NCBI GenBank assembly: GCA_037951105.1
Contig: JBAMJV010003990.1
Span: 37,501-101,500, forward strand
Direction of reading: 5' to 3'
DNA: 64,000 nt
Source of the DNA: Echinarachnius parma
Taxonomy: Eukaryota > Echinodermata > Echinoidea > Clypeasteroida > Echinarachniidae
Positions 37,864 to 46,310 of this stretch are shown here, one piece after another; position 1 is the first letter of the stretch; each line of letters opens with the position of its first letter. Position numbers and translations under genes: made by a program. The notes beneath the pieces are model-generated. The model had not been told where the DNA came from. It ran no database searches and worked only from the letters and a program-made list of their open reading frames with translations.

Positions 37864-38012
37864 GCGCACACACACATACATACACAAACCCATAACGATG
37901 CCATAAATGATAATGTCAACAATGTGAACAATGATGTATAAGTCAACTTACCGATTGAGGAGCGAATCGCCAGGCAGAGGGCTAAGAAGTATTTCAGACT
38001 CCGCCAATCCAT
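22474..38012 (-). CDS. Lectin gene L2: signal peptide, four CTLDs (I-II-I-II), mucin region (multi-exon gene model)
   Basis: Gene model built from splice-compatible exons in transcription order: 38012-37952, 35989-35791, 34831-34590, 33616-33448, 31496-31264, 29819-29621, 28940-28720, 28079-27848, 27188-26956 and 23022-22474. Introns between domains are all phase 1 and the intron inside each CTLD is phase 2, so each domain is a movable 1-1 module. The product is about 780 residues: a signal peptide, CTLDs of about 147, 134, 140 and 155 residues, then about 183 Thr/Pro-rich residues. It should be secreted or surface-anchored; the end of the gene after the mucin exon is uncertain. A TATA box lies upstream. 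The last intron carries a sense-oriented LINE. The architecture is the same as neighbouring L1, so the two are tandem paralogs. Sugar binding is unproven because canonical EPN/QPD and WND motifs are absent or altered. Confidence 0.85.
23752..24178. mobile_element. Inverted-repeat element with GC-tract ends
   Basis: Arms of about 45 bp: left poly-G then CACTCAACTATAATGCTGTA, right TACATCAATATAGTTGAGTA then CCCCCCC. The interior repeats GTTTAGGGT-type words. It lies in the last L2 intron. Confidence 0.7.
24424..24650. mobile_element. Small inverted-repeat element (TTAAGCCCG ends)
   Basis: Left arm CAGACAGAGCCGACTCGACC and its reverse complement on the right form arms of about 48 bp enclosing about 125 bp. 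Outer bases are TTTAAGCCCG and CGGGCTTAA, consistent with a TTAA target. It lies in the last L2 intron. Confidence 0.75.
24863..26882 (-). mobile_element. RTE-like LINE, 5' truncated, inserted in the last L2 intron
   Basis: A continuous minus-strand frame (ORF to 24905; first Met at 26806, open further 5') encodes a reverse transcriptase with FVDFEKAFDRV, RQGCPLSPLLFN and the YADD catalytic motif, followed by the C-terminal FEMWCWRRILKIKW region typical of RTE/BovB-like elements. The endonuclease is absent, so the copy is 5' truncated. It ends in a short GAA-type tail and is flanked by a perfect 10 bp target duplication, TTTTCGCCTT (24853-24862 and 26883-26892). The frame has no stop, so the insertion is young. 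It lies in sense inside the lectin gene. Confidence 0.9.
24905..26806 (-). CDS. LINE reverse transcriptase ORF (5' truncated)
   Basis: 633 codons from the first internal Met; the frame continues open 5' to the truncation point, where residues such as ETDEDRADTVEEKWERLKNA belong to the linker between endonuclease and RT. Motifs: palm motif A FVDFEKAFD, motif B RQGCPLSP, motif C VRYADD, and thumb/C-terminal KRKWVAHSIRHNN and GKRSRGRKRI. It should be catalytically plausible but lacks an endonuclease and a promoter, so it is not autonomous. Confidence 0.88.
   Translation of the reverse strand: MQNIGKESRRKGKKPWVTQEMLDKMDERRKWKNVDTDYAKKEYRRLNNELRRVTDSARDEWWKQECKELEELAQRGRHDLVYEHVRRLCQQKKGAVKQKGVLSETGELLTEQDDIKKRWVEYIEQLYAKEDKPDIILLEEELALDVDEIGPAVLKAEIEIALKELKTGKAEGTDNIPSELIKILGEGGKEKLTELCMKMYDEGKWPSDFQKSILIPIEKKANTNKCEEHRTISLISHASKIMLKVLHRRLEAKAEEYLGEDQFGFRRGKGTREAIAMMRVLSERNIEHNQDIYVCFVDFEKAFDRVMWEKLMEILKKIGVDWKDRRLIAELYMNQEVTIRVNGEESSPGTIGRGVRQGCPLSPLLFNIYVEEMVNKALETVEDCITVGGCSLQAVRYADDQAMITSTEEGLQEMVTQLNNTSEQYGMKINIKKTKVMKIGKLPSNLRISINGQILEQVTEFKYLGSVLCESGRCSKEIRTRIGMAKNAFMKRKELFTRSINLNLKKRLVKSLVWSILLYASEAWTIMKSDINRLEAFEMWCWRRILKIKWTDRINNERVLETVGEERKLIGIIQNRKRKWVAHSIRHNNLLRLVLEGRIPGKRSRGRKRIMMLDSVTNGPYGDFKRRAMRREV
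26956..27188 (-). CDS. L2 exon 9: C-terminal half of CTLD 4 (type II)
   Basis: Acceptor gtatacag (phase 2), donor G|GTAAGG (phase 1); 233 nt. It encodes ITEAWIGVQQINESG, TTLSYTNFNGTYDG, TTVCVVKVW, WERRNCN and RPYICVLRG. It closely resembles the matching exon of L1 (50032-50255), which shares the TEAWIGVQQ and RPYICV segments. The intron that follows holds a LINE in the same orientation. Confidence 0.87.
27340..27760 (+). repeat. Degenerate GCCCGAAAATGA-type repeat in L2 intron
   Basis: Loose tandem of TTGCCCGAAAATGATATGTT variants between L2 exons 8 and 9. It contains no coding region. Confidence 0.55.
27848..28079 (-). CDS. L2 exon 8: N-terminal half of CTLD 4 (type II)
   Basis: Acceptor atcggtag (phase 1), donor GG|GTAAGAC (phase 2); 232 nt, longer than exon 4 because of an insert (roughly NFTQIGNFSFTGNDTVE) before LATIEN. 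It starts CPPNMIPIPANSSTPDCFWL and ends EYLPTLG. Possible N-glycosylation sites (NSS, NFT, NFS, NDT) cluster here. Confidence 0.86.
28130..28700. other. L2 intron between exons 7 and 8
   Basis: No coding sequence. A short CACAGTGTGAAAG ... AACACACTGTATTTTACAG patch (28272-28325) resembles the fold-back family at 44.2 kb. Confidence 0.5.
28720..28940 (-). CDS. L2 exon 7: C-terminal half of CTLD 3 (type I)
   Basis: Acceptor atctcgcag (phase 2), donor A|GTAAGAC (phase 1); 221 nt. It encodes CWLGVTDIHIEGEWHDVMTT, PITWNNWNGGSGYDCARV, KWQDHEC and SLICQAV. WQD stands near the WND position and no EPN/QPD precedes it. A near-perfect 164 bp hairpin ends about 50 bp upstream of its acceptor. Confidence 0.87.
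28990..29153. repeat. Near-perfect 164 bp palindrome (hairpin) in L2 intron
   Basis: Two arms of about 80 bp (outer CCATCCACGACGG, inner CATAATTCACCATA) meet with only two unpaired bases near 29070. It ends about 50 bp upstream of the CTLD 3 C-terminal exon acceptor at 28940. Confidence 0.85.
29621..29819 (-). CDS. L2 exon 6: N-terminal half of CTLD 3 (type I)
   Basis: Found by analogy; it has no internal ATG-initiated frame of note. Acceptor tttctctacag (phase 1), donor GA|GTTAG (phase 2); 199 nt, exactly the length of exon 2. It encodes EPRFCEGGTINPASELCYYA, then AVYDMVTARSICRDQ, GGDIPVIFDEPEN. The frame is open throughout and joins exons 5 and 7. Confidence 0.82.
29830..31255. other. L2 intron between exons 5 and 6
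   Basis: Contains G tracts (30387-30418, 31016-31030) and purine-rich patches. The long minus-strand ORFs at 30207-30968 are Pro/Ser-rich products of those patches and overlap in two frames; I do not accept them as genes. Confidence 0.55.
31264..31496 (-). CDS. L2 exon 5: C-terminal half of CTLD 2 (type II)
   Basis: Acceptor ttgtgcag (phase 2), donor G|GTAAGTTT (phase 1); 233 nt, the same length as exon 9. It encodes SWIGAQEITNGG, ALTYKTFGSYVG, NPVCGVLR, WVHYACN and HPYICQ. The WIG core and C-terminal Cys are kept; EPN/QPD and WND are not seen. The donor lies close to a poly-G tract (about 31218-31242) in the following intron. Confidence 0.85.
31565..31690. mobile_element. MITE family M3 fragment (inverted)
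   Basis: Contains GCTTGGTCATATGATATTTA and CACTGGGCATATCAG, matching the M3 interior in reverse orientation. No intact ends. Confidence 0.45.
31864..32412. mobile_element. MITE family M1 copy in L2 intron
   Basis: Left end TTAAAGGGATAGTTGAGTAC; the right end is shortened at CCAAAACTCAAGGG, where it meets LINE 3' sequence. Confidence 0.8.
32412..32895 (+). mobile_element. 3' end of a CR1/Jockey-type LINE
   Basis: The plus-strand frame gives GKFSVSFRGTSFWNDLPRSV and REKASVSCFRRTLISQML before a stop, the usual C-terminal signature of such reverse transcriptases, followed by about 370 bp of AT-rich 3' UTR with AATAAAA near 32875. A MITE abuts its 5' side. It lies antisense in an L2 intron. Confidence 0.65.
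33448..33616 (-). CDS. L2 exon 4: N-terminal half of CTLD 2 (type II)
   Basis: Acceptor cctacag (phase 1), donor GG|GTAAG (phase 2); 169 nt. It encodes CPPNMLPYGSECFWFS, then an Ala-rich helix HAECASRG, MKLAVITD and SYLNTTG. This CPPN...CFW start defines the second CTLD type, clearly different from type I. It joins in frame to the exon at 31496. Confidence 0.85.
33620..34585. other. L2 intron between exons 3 and 4
   Basis: Contains a GC palindrome GGGGGCTGCGCCCCC near 34290 and a C tract at 34500. No coding sequence beyond antisense shadows. Confidence 0.5.
34590..34831 (-). CDS. L2 exon 3: C-terminal half of CTLD 1 (type I)
   Basis: Acceptor ctatag (phase 2), donor A|GTAAGTAC (phase 1); 242 nt. 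It begins with EYWIGINH, the WIG core of the CTLD, and continues through ITYNKWDGTPDEEYRCAYMK, GKWKTDEEGC and GVVCQ. The three C-terminal Cys fit the usual CTLD pattern. The site-2 region reads WDGTPDE, not EPN or QPD, and WKT stands where WND is expected, so classical calcium-dependent sugar binding is doubtful. Confidence 0.85.
35235..35640 (+). repeat. Pair of ~90 bp direct repeats in L2 intron
   Basis: AACATCTCCGACACCGGTCT occurs near 35297 and 35609, each preceded by a GAACAGCGCCTCCCTGACGA-like stretch. ACCGGTCTTCAAGC recurs near 53020 in L1, so it is a dispersed element. I do not recognise it. Confidence 0.5.
35791..35989 (-). CDS. L2 exon 2: N-terminal half of CTLD 1 (type I)
   Basis: Flanked by cccgcag acceptor (phase 1) and C|GTAAG donor (phase 2); 199 nt. 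It encodes AAQCTQSAASGYTYCRDG, then an NWYAAREYCRN segment and GDLASI. These match the N-terminal part of a CTLD: an extra Cys pair of the long form, the aromatic/Ala helix with the first core Cys, and the GxLASI strand. Two decayed copies of this exon lie immediately 5' (36108-36500). Confidence 0.85.
36108..36274 (-). pseudogene. Decayed copy of L2 CTLD 1 exon (copy a)
   Basis: On the minus strand it reads TLSATTGYTYCRHGNS, close to TQSAASGYTYCRDGHS of the intact exon, then goes out of frame. The intron sequence beside it (gcgggaaaat...tttgaaataa) is duplicated too, so exon plus flank was copied in tandem. Confidence 0.7.
36355..36500 (-). pseudogene. Decayed copy of L2 CTLD 1 exon (copy b)
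   Basis: A second, more degraded copy of the same exon, about 245 bp from copy a and with the same flanking tract (tcaaaatctagcggg followed by a poly-G run). Several indels and stops; not translatable as a CTLD half. Confidence 0.6.
36510..37165. other. First L2 intron, AT-rich part
   Basis: No gene or clear repeat recognised. Confidence 0.5.
37171..37679. mobile_element. MITE family M1 copy in first L2 intron
   Basis: Left end TTAAAGGGAGTTTAGTTTTG, right end CTCAACTATCCCTTTAA. Interior collinear with the 12.6 kb copy. Confidence 0.85.
37811..37890 (+). repeat. (CA)n microsatellite in first L2 intron
   Basis: CA repeat about 60 bp downstream (in transcription) of the signal-peptide exon donor. 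On the transcript it reads as a GU repeat, a type of tract that can affect splicing. Confidence 0.85.
37952..38012 (-). CDS. L2 exon 1: signal peptide
   Basis: Encodes MDWRSLKYFLALCLAIRS and then the start of SIG, a typical short signal peptide. The ATG has strong context (A at -3, G at +4). The exon ends at a consensus donor (G|GTAAGT) in phase 1, which joins exactly to the phase 1 acceptor of the first CTLD exon at 35989, giving GVQAAQC. Cleavage is predicted near that junction. Being too short for most gene finders, this exon could easily be missed. Confidence 0.8.
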
Positions 38013-38375
38013 GGTTAGGTCATGATGGTTCTCCACGAGTCTTCTAGAAAATAATCGAGAGGAGGGGTGCAATAGCAGAATATGCCACCCTGTTTCTTTC
38101 TCTTGTTAGCTCTCCCTTTCTAATATCCTATAGCCTGAGAATGATTGCTAATGAAAACAATATTGAGTTGCCAGAATTGTCTCGAATGAAACGAAGTTAT
38201 GAAACTTGAAGAACTGAGATGGTACACTGATGTCTGCTGAGATAGGAAAGGGAAATCGTAAGATTCCCCCCTTCCACTCCCTCGTTCTATCTCGAAGAAG
38301 GAGATGCTTTTATATCGCAGCTCTCGCCAGAACTTGTCAAACAGAGAATCGTGCTCTGTGGCCCCCGGCTCGAAT

Positions 38376-38383
38376 ATTTATAG
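38376..38383 (-). promoter_or_regulatory. Candidate TATA box (TATAAATA) of lectin gene L2
   Basis: A consensus TATAAATA on the minus strand about 365 bases 5' of the L2 start codon; transcription would begin near 38350. A two-codon upstream frame (ATG ACC TAA) sits just before the start codon. It supports L2 being an independent gene and not the 3' half of L1. Confidence 0.4.
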
Positions 38384-38984
38384 GCTGTTCGGCCCACTCT
38401 CGAGCGCGATCCCTAGATATTGGGCTCCCTGCTATGGTAACATGATTAACTCTTTGAGTCTCCTGCTCGCTCTTACACGCTGTTTCAAGTCAGATGCAGC
38501 AACGAATCGGTTAACATGGTTAACACAGTCCGTTGTTTACTTACTTTCGTCTCACCAGCGCCACCATCGGCAGTCGAGGGCATTGTCGATATGAATACAA
38601 ATTGAGCAATTCTATTAATGGTCCTAATTAATCAATATTCAGGGCGATTTCATTCCGTTTTTCAATCGGAGTGTAATAATTGTGTATTACAATGGTATGA
38701 TGTAAAAAGCATTCATAATTAGCGCGACATCCGGTCGAACTATTATGTATACGTTGGTATACCAAAATCGAATATTGATAATAGAGTGAACAGAATTGTC
38801 TAGTTGTCAAGGCAAGCTTGTTTGCTTACGCTGATCGAGCATGATAATAATATAAATACATAACCGGCAGGAAGAGACGCATCCATTTATGAGGAGGCGT
38901 AACACATTATTACACGCCATTTGCTCCGAGGGTTCATCGTTGCCATAGCACACAAAAAACATGATGGCCTTGCATTTTCGTTGT

Positions 38985-39270
38985 GGTTACCCTGTCACCC
39001 TAAGTTGGACTAAACTATTATGGAAGGGCATGTGTAAAATAATATTAAGAAGCACAAATGCAAGTAGTTTATATTTTTCATTAATTGTACATCAAGAACA
39101 TGAAATCCCCTTGATAATAAAAAACAAAACAATAATTTGAATCAACATTGTATACCTTTTAAACGAAATTTAACAAAATTATTTCAAAGAAACTAACGGC
39201 TTTCCATAATGTCTACGTCCAACTTACGAGTTTATTTAACTAAGGATCTTTGTGAAACACCCCCTGGTAT
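38985..39270. mobile_element. MITE family M7, decayed copy
   Basis: Shares AACGGCTTTCCATA and AACTAAGGATCTTTGTGAAA with the 40.8 kb copy. The left end is degraded. Confidence 0.55.
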
Positions 39271-39902
39271 AAGCAGTCCCCTCCAAATATCAATATAAAG
39301 GGGCTATTCATACCAAGGAAAGATTTACCCTGACATACTTGAGTTAAAATGGTCTTTTGTTGGACCGTATACTCTACATACTAAGACATAATGCCCCCCC
39401 CCCCCCCCCCCCCCCCCTCTCGCAAAAGCATCTCATATTCGCGTTAATTGTACTTAACAATATCTAACAAACACGTCACGTCGGGCAACAAAGTGGCGAG
39501 GATCTTTGTATTGTATTTTGGCTTGTCAGAGGAAAATTCGAAAATTGGGGCAAAATACCTTAGCAACCCCCCCCCCCCTCTCCCCTCCATGAAAAGAGCG
39601 TTCCCCTACGCCCATGATCTCAACACTATTGCAAGAGGAAACATTAAAAGGCAATATTCTCATGATGACCCATCTACTAATTTTCAAACCGTAATTTGTC
39701 CACTCTGCCGTCGGTTAATATATGGAGTTAGGTTTCATTATCTTTATGAACAGTGTTAACCAACTCCGGCTGCTTTCATTAGGGTACCCAGGATTTGTTT
39801 CAAGTGGGTGTTATTTCGTTGGCAAAAATATCCGAGGACAAGGCCCAGACCACTGGTTAAGGTTGAGAGTCGTGTAACAGGAGGGGGGGGGGGGGGAGAC
39901 CA

Positions 39903-40077
39903 TTGGTTATGATGGTCGAGACAAATCAAATGTGGACTCGAGACCCGTTAAAAGTGGTACAGGGGGTGTTTGACCCCCCCCCCCCCCCCTAAAAATTGGT
40001 TATGATGGTCGAGACAAATCAAATGTGGACTCGAGACCCGTTAAAAGTGGTACAGGGGGTGTTTGACCCCCCCCCTA
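39903..40077 (+). repeat. ~100 bp tandem duplication with C-tract
   Basis: ATTGGTTATGATGGTCGAGA begins each unit and GGGGGTGTTTGACCCCCC ends it. The two copies are nearly identical and differ chiefly in C-tract length. Confidence 0.8.
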
Positions 40078-40790
40078 AAAAAAAATATTAAAAAACATCC
40101 ACCCGATCCCTGGGTACGCCTATGGCTGCTTTCTAGGATAGTTATGGTTTCTGGTTGGCCAAGGACAATGACAAGAACGAAGCAATTCTTACTGGAGCAA
40201 ACGTCATGGACATGGTAAACAAATAAAGGCAGTATCATAACAACCTGGTATAGAAACAATTATCGACACGAAGAACGGAAGAACGTGAATATGTAAATGT
40301 CAGGGCCAGTTTATGTTCATTACGCTGTTTAACCATGAGATGATTAACCCGTCAATATCATGTCCCAGCTCAACCATGTATGAAATACTAAAGTATGAAA
40401 TAGTTCAAGTGGATGAAAGAGATCGAACAAGAATGAGAACGTGTTCTTTGGTCAAGGCCACGCGTCTGAAACGACTGGTGAAAGACTAGATTGCTTTGAA
40501 GTCATCTCAATGCATTTCATAATTATGATACATGCTGTTATGATTTGAACAAAAAGTACATTGTTTGAAACTTCAACAAGGCTGTAGCGTAAGGAATTGA
40601 TGCAAGTACATCCATTATTGATTGCCCTAAGTATATTCAAAACGAAATTCTAATCGAACACACCAACTATAATACAAACAAACAACAACAACAACAACAA
40701 GATGCGTTTTAGACGTCGCGGTGACAGTTGCTTCTGCGAGTGTGATGGTCTTTTTTGCCAGTCGTTTCTGCCTTTCAGACACGAGATCTT

Positions 40791-41090
40791 GGGGGTGTAT
40801 CACAGCGATTCTAAGTTGAATTCAACAATTAGTTGGACCTAACACTTATGGAAAACTATTACTTGTAGTTGACATCAACATGTTCAAAGGCATAAACATC
40901 TGACATATTTGTTTATAATCAAAGAAGCCTTGAAATAATTGAAGTTTTTTGGTTAGAAGTCTAAAATAGTTGTATTTTGGCTTTTTAAAATATGTTTTAT
41001 ACCAAGGTAACAAATGGCTTTCCATACTTGTTGGGTCGAACTTAGAGTTAAGTTCAACTAAGGATCGTTGTGATACACCCCCCCCCCCCC
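40791..41090. mobile_element. MITE family M7 (GGGGGTGTATCACA ends)
   Basis: Left GGGGGTGTATCACAGCGATT, right AAGGATCGTTGTGATACACC; arms about 50 bp. A related copy occupies about 38985-39270 (right end AAGGATCTTTGTGAAACACC). Confidence 0.72.
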
Positions 41091-41590
41091 CCCCCTTGTT
41101 GAAAGCCTATCATATTGACCGAGGAACTTAATGGGCAGAACGTATGAAAGTACGTGTATGTAGATTGTCCTTGACTATGTTAAGTATTTTCATTTGCCTT
41201 GTGATCGATGTATATTGACCAGGACCTCGGTATTATCGTCCATGAATATACCTTAACTCTATACAAACGATTTTGACCTTTTGGGGGAATAGAACAAGAG
41301 AAAACTAAACGAACAGGGAAATGGATTACATCCTACCAACCTAGCGCATTTCCAATAGTACTGATTGCACACATAATGCACGCGGTTGGCGTATAGTATG
41401 GGTTAAATAATTCAACAGAACACCAATGTGACCTTGATCAAGAACAAAGGAGGAGTGATGACTCTACAAAAGGGTTGAACATAATAAAAGACAAACATTA
41501 CTCGCAACTAAAATCTATAACATTCGATTTGGATGAATGTCATGCTCTTATCGTATGCCTACCGAATGTCTATTTGCGTACATTTTGGTT

Positions 41591-41637
41591 GTTGCCCGAG
41601 TAACAAGCAAATATGATTTGCTTGTTACTCGGGCAAC
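41591..41637. repeat. Perfect 22 bp stem hairpin with 3 nt loop
   Basis: Left stem GTTGCCCGAGTAACAAGCAA plus AT, loop ATG, right stem exact inverse. The outer sequence shows no long extension of pairing, so it looks like a DNA palindrome more than a miRNA precursor. Confidence 0.8.
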
Positions 41638-41814
41638 ATAAGTAAAGAAGCCAAATATGTTGTAATTCTGCTTTTGTAATCGTTGCAATAACTCAAAATA
41701 GTTGTCACCTGATTATTAACAATTTAAAAAGGGTTTTATAATGGTTATATTCATGAAAACAAAAACATTTCAAATTAAATTCGAAGTATATTTTAAGGCC
41801 CCCAAAAAACACAC

Positions 41815-42260
41815 AAATAATTAAACACAATTATGCTTTCATCACATACCATGTGAAAGAGTACATCGTAATAACTGTTTTAATGTAAAATATGAACAAC
41901 AACTGCTATGAAATTGACTATTTGAGCATTATAAGATTATATATAAAACAATATGCTTACCATCAGATTCAATTCAATCGCATATAAATACGTTGCGTAC
42001 AAAATGCCATGCAAGCGCACGTGTGCACTGCATGGGGGCTTGTCGATCAATGCCGGGCGGGGCGAACGGGCGGTGAATTTAGGCCGAATCTGACGGGCGT
42101 GCTGATGGCGTGCTGACGGCGTGCATTGAAGGTTCACCGTTATTACCACATTATCCCTGTTTATACTAATTCAACAATATTATTCAAGTAGATTGGCTAA
42201 TACAGTTTTTTTTTTTTTTTTTCCAATATTGTTATTAGGTTTTTACAAAATTTCTTATAA
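41815..42260. repeat. Dispersed repeat M6, copy 2
   Basis: Collinear with 11940-12430 in the same orientation, ending in a T run near 42205. Non-coding. Confidence 0.65.
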
Positions 42261-42540
42261 ATTTCCTGTTCTTTGTGCGGAAGTTTTTTGCTTACAATTT
42301 AATTGACAACATGAAGACATTTACAAATTAACAAAGAATAATAATTGGTATTTTCCTTTTAAAAGTTTACGTTTATGTTATATAAACATGTAAAGATGAA
42401 GTTAAATTTAGCCGGATATTTCCCTATAATTATGAGCTTATTGATCTATTTAAACTATGCTGAAATTATTTTTCTTATCGAGATCTGATTTAAATATAAC
42501 AACGAAATGATAACAACTAATATTTAACCCGTTATTAACG

Positions 42541-42604
42541 GTAACTTATTGGTCTAGTTACGTAGTGTATGGTAACTTGGTGGTCTAGTTACGTAGTGTA
42601 TGGG
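42541..42604 (+). repeat. Short tandem duplication (~30 bp)
   Basis: GGTCTAGTTACGTAGTGTAT is present twice in a row. Non-coding. Confidence 0.75.
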
Positions 42605-42913
42605 CAATTTAGAATCTCGAAAGGATCGGGTTAATATACCGAGTATGGAACGTCTATAGTACAGTAGGATGTCGTTTGTGAATCATATTAGCGTAATTAA
42701 ATTAATTTCATTTGCTCGATTTCGTTACTAAATATGAATTTGTTCGTCCTCCAATAAGTAATTAATTTGTCCGTAATGTCACTGATCAATTTTCATTGAT
42801 CGGGTCCGTTTTTTAAATCTCTAAATAGCCGAAGACTAAAGTAATTAATAATTCCACCCCAACGAACATAATAGTTCACCATTTAGCAAGGCAGGTAAAC
42901 GCTAACGTGATGT

Positions 42914-42978
42914 TTGACTACAGTGGTAGAGCATGTGGATAACAATCGTTAGGTCCAGAATTCGAAACCAAATAATAC
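42914..42978 (+). repeat. tRNA-like sequence, possible tRNA-derived SINE head
   Basis: TGACTACAGTGGTAGAGCAT resembles an A box/D arm and AGAATTCGAAACC resembles a decayed B box. No intact acceptor stem was found, so it is not a functional tRNA. Confidence 0.3.
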
Positions 42979-42979
42979 T

Positions 42980-43640
42980 TATGGTATGTTTCCTGCAGCA
43001 AGAGAAATATCCCCCCCCCCCCCACCCATTGGCTGCTCTCAAGGTTTATTGGTACCACGTATAGTAGGAATACAAATTTCTTTGTAAAACATATACCAGG
43101 TAGTGTAGTAAGAAAACTCACAAGGGAGTTGAGAATGTGCACTGCCTGTCAAAACCTATGCCCTGTGTAAATGTGCATTCCCTTGCTAAACAACAAATAT
43201 ATATATGTAAATAATTCCCATTTTGATAATAATACAAATAATAAATTATATTTATATAGCACTTTATATAATACAGTGTTTCTAAGCACATTATTTTTAC
43301 ACTTGGTCATCAGGTACAGGTCAGACCAGCTCAATTATCTTGCGCACCGTCTCAACTCCCTGGGGAGCATACTAGCCAATATGTAGGGCGGAAAGTATGA
43401 TTATTCGGCCACAATTTGGTCGAAAATTGATAAAATTTGTTCCCCAACAATAAATTCGCTCTCAAAATTGCTAATTTTGACATGATTTTCGAGGAGAAAC
43501 AGTCTAATCACACACAAAACACTCGCATACCTCGTGCACGTACACGATCTTCAAACGCAGTGTTCAATGAAGTGACTGATTGCAACCAATTTAATTCAAT
43601 GAACTAATCCAAATTTAATTCAACCAACACAAACACACAT

Positions 43641-43681
<41 letters not shown>

Positions 43682-44240
43682 AGCACTATAAAAACAAACA
43701 TCATACAATCTTTCATTACAAACACTCATTTTGTATACATACGTAGTCACATACAGAATATTATGTACGCACGCATCATGTCACTTACGCATGAAGGGAA
43801 CACAAATAACACTCTGACATACATTCTCTCATACTTGTATATCTACTGTATCTACCAAATATGAATATCATTATAAATTAAACACGAATTATGCTCGGTA
43901 TAAAAAAAAGAAGTTTAAAGCAGCTCATTTGTTGAAAATAATGACAGTTTAATAGTATACTTAATTAATAATTTGCAGTTGTATTAATACATTTCATATG
44001 AATTACTGAACTATGCATTTATAAATAGAATACACGTTTAGAAAACACAGATATTGATTTACAGTATGATATCTGATTAACTATGTAATGTTATATAACA
44101 TCTTGACGTATGAACAGTTTAGTACTGTGATGATGTTATCAGAAACCCATTTTATAACTGCCAAAGTAATTATTCATACAAAAAAGACAACAATCATTAT
44201 GATAAGCAGCTTTCAGACGAAGTATCCTTACCTGAATGAA
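42980..44240. other. Intergenic sequence between L1 and L2
   Basis: A C tract, an ATTTATATAGCACTTTATA patch common in dispersed repeats (also near 32990), and a CA microsatellite. No gene seen. Confidence 0.5.
43628..43680 (+). repeat. (CA)n microsatellite
   Basis: Simple CA run between L1 and L2. No gene. Confidence 0.85.
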
Positions 44241-44244
44241 CACA

Positions 44245-44612
44245 TTGTGCCACAGTCATGACAGTGTGAACACACTGTGTTTCGCAGTGTGGACTACAGT
44301 GTGATCACACTGTTAGACTATGTTAAATTGGAGCGTTTTAACAGTGTGAAAACCAAATGACACTGTGAACACACTGTGAACACAGTGTGAGCGCAATGTC
44401 GCCACAGTGTGAATTGTCTGCGTTCACAGTTTGTAAAATAGCGCGCTCACACTCACTCTCAACAATTTGTGAATTGTCTGCGTTCACAGTTTGTAAAATA
44501 GCGCGCTCACACTCACTCTCAACAATTTACCACACACTGTGAAACACAGTGTGTTCACACTGTTTCCATACTGTGTTTCCACATTGTGTTTCCACATTGT
44601 GTTTTTTACGGT
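44245..44612. mobile_element. Fold-back element made of ACAGTGTGAACACACTGT words
   Basis: CACAGTGTG and CACACTGTG words occur throughout in both orientations, so the whole block can fold. It contains a perfect 60 bp tandem duplication, 44409-44468 and 44469-44528. Confidence 0.75.
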
Positions 44613-44614
44613 AG

Positions 44615-45525
44615 GGATATTAAATGAAATGAAAAATGTCAGACAAACAAATATTTCATTCGTATGTTGACATTTGACGATGATGCTAACATGTTTATGA
44701 TTTGTTTATTGTATGCTTTATAATTTGTTGATAATGTGGAAAATAAATACATAACATTAAATCAATCAAACTTTGAATTTGATGTTTCGCTTGATCCATT
44801 ACCTGCGGCAAACCTAGCTGATAGGACCAGTACTACTTGAAGGGAACAAGTTAAATTTAGTTTACACTGGATAAATATTGACAGCTGTGCTGCTAACTAA
44901 AAACACAACATAGTACTGTCCACTAAAAATACTGGATAATTGAAATCAATTCATTTTATGACGGAAGAGTAATAGAATAAAGTATTAATACACTTTGTAC
45001 GAATTAGTTAGATAAGTTGATGGGTTTTTACACAAATGTTCCCATTTTTGCCCAGTTTCTGCATAGTCTCACCTTTTTCACTTTATTAAAGATCATGATA
45101 ACTGTGTTTAAATTGATTCTACAAAACATAATTATATATACGTTGAACTCAAAAGAAGAGAAACATATATTTTAAGAAGGTATGGGGAGTAGTCCACAAC
45201 TTTGACAGAGTGCGTTGCCAATTCGAGTCACTCGTAGAAGTGAATGGATATTTCCAAAGAGCCATAATTTTCTTATTTCTTGACCGATTGTGCTCAAATT
45301 TTCAAAGACTGTCTAATACTGTATACATTGATTTGTCCAGATTTCTCTGCCCTTTATTAAAAGTATTTACATTATTCAGATATAAAAAATCGTATGGCAT
45401 ATTATTACAAATAATTTAATAACGAACACAAATTTCCATTATGATTAATGTTTCATATATGTCATATGTATTCAATACACAAGTTAGGTTCACAACAAAT
45501 TTAGTACAAATTTAAGGATACACGA
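44615..45525. other. Intergenic AT-rich sequence
   Basis: Nothing recognisable; short ORFs only. Confidence 0.5.
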
Positions 45526-45529
45526 TGCA

Positions 45530-45848
45530 TTAAAGGGAACTAGTAAATTTACTGACATGTGCAAAAACAGACAAAATTGTTTATGGTTGATAAAATGAGC
45601 AATTTTTTGTCCATTGAATTATGTGTGAAAATGCCATGGTATTGAATTATATAAGACAGAGTAGTAAGCGAAATTGCGGAGTGATTTTGTGCAAACTCAT
45701 TGCACTGAATATAACAGAAGAAAACATTTTGAAAAACAAAAGCTTTCATGCTTCTTTTGGTAATAAGAATACAACGCGTTATGTGAGAACTGCTATAGTT
45801 CCAAGAGTAAGTTTTGAGGATATTGACAATGTTACTCGATCCCTTTAA
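45530..45848. mobile_element. MITE family M3 (copy 2)
   Basis: Starts TTAAAGGGAACTAGTAAATT and ends TTACTCGATCCCTTTAA; interior matches the 6.4 kb copy (GACATGTGCAAAAAC; CATTGCACTGA). Confidence 0.83.
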
Positions 45849-46310
45849 TAAACCAGCACTTATGATAATAATTATGACCATGTGGGACTACATATCTGTC
45901 TATAGGAAGCCCGTACATAAATAGTTTGAGATAACTTACTATAACAAAAAAAATTATCCATCAAGTTACTTTGCAGATTTTTAAAACACTTTTTGTGCAA
46001 ATTTAAGTGAAGATATTTGAAAGCCCATGCACCTACAAAAATAACATTAAAGAAACCAATCAATTCGGCGACAACACTTTGAATTAGAAATATTACCTGG
46101 TGGTGCGTCAATGAGGCTACTTCATTTTGCACTGACAGCACTGACAGAACTGTCTTAACATTGTTTTTAAGTGACTTTTCGTTATAAGAAGTTGACGCAC
46201 TCTTTAACAATTTTACAGGGGACACTTTGTATTCATAAGTACGTATGCATGGCGCCGCCATTTTTTTTTCTTTTTCGAAAGCGCCCTCTAGATTCGAAGA
46301 AACCGTTAAT

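Noticed and set aside
42914..42978. Functional tRNA gene
   Set aside because: A-box-like and B-box-like words are present but the acceptor and T stems do not pair; listed only as a possible SINE remnant.
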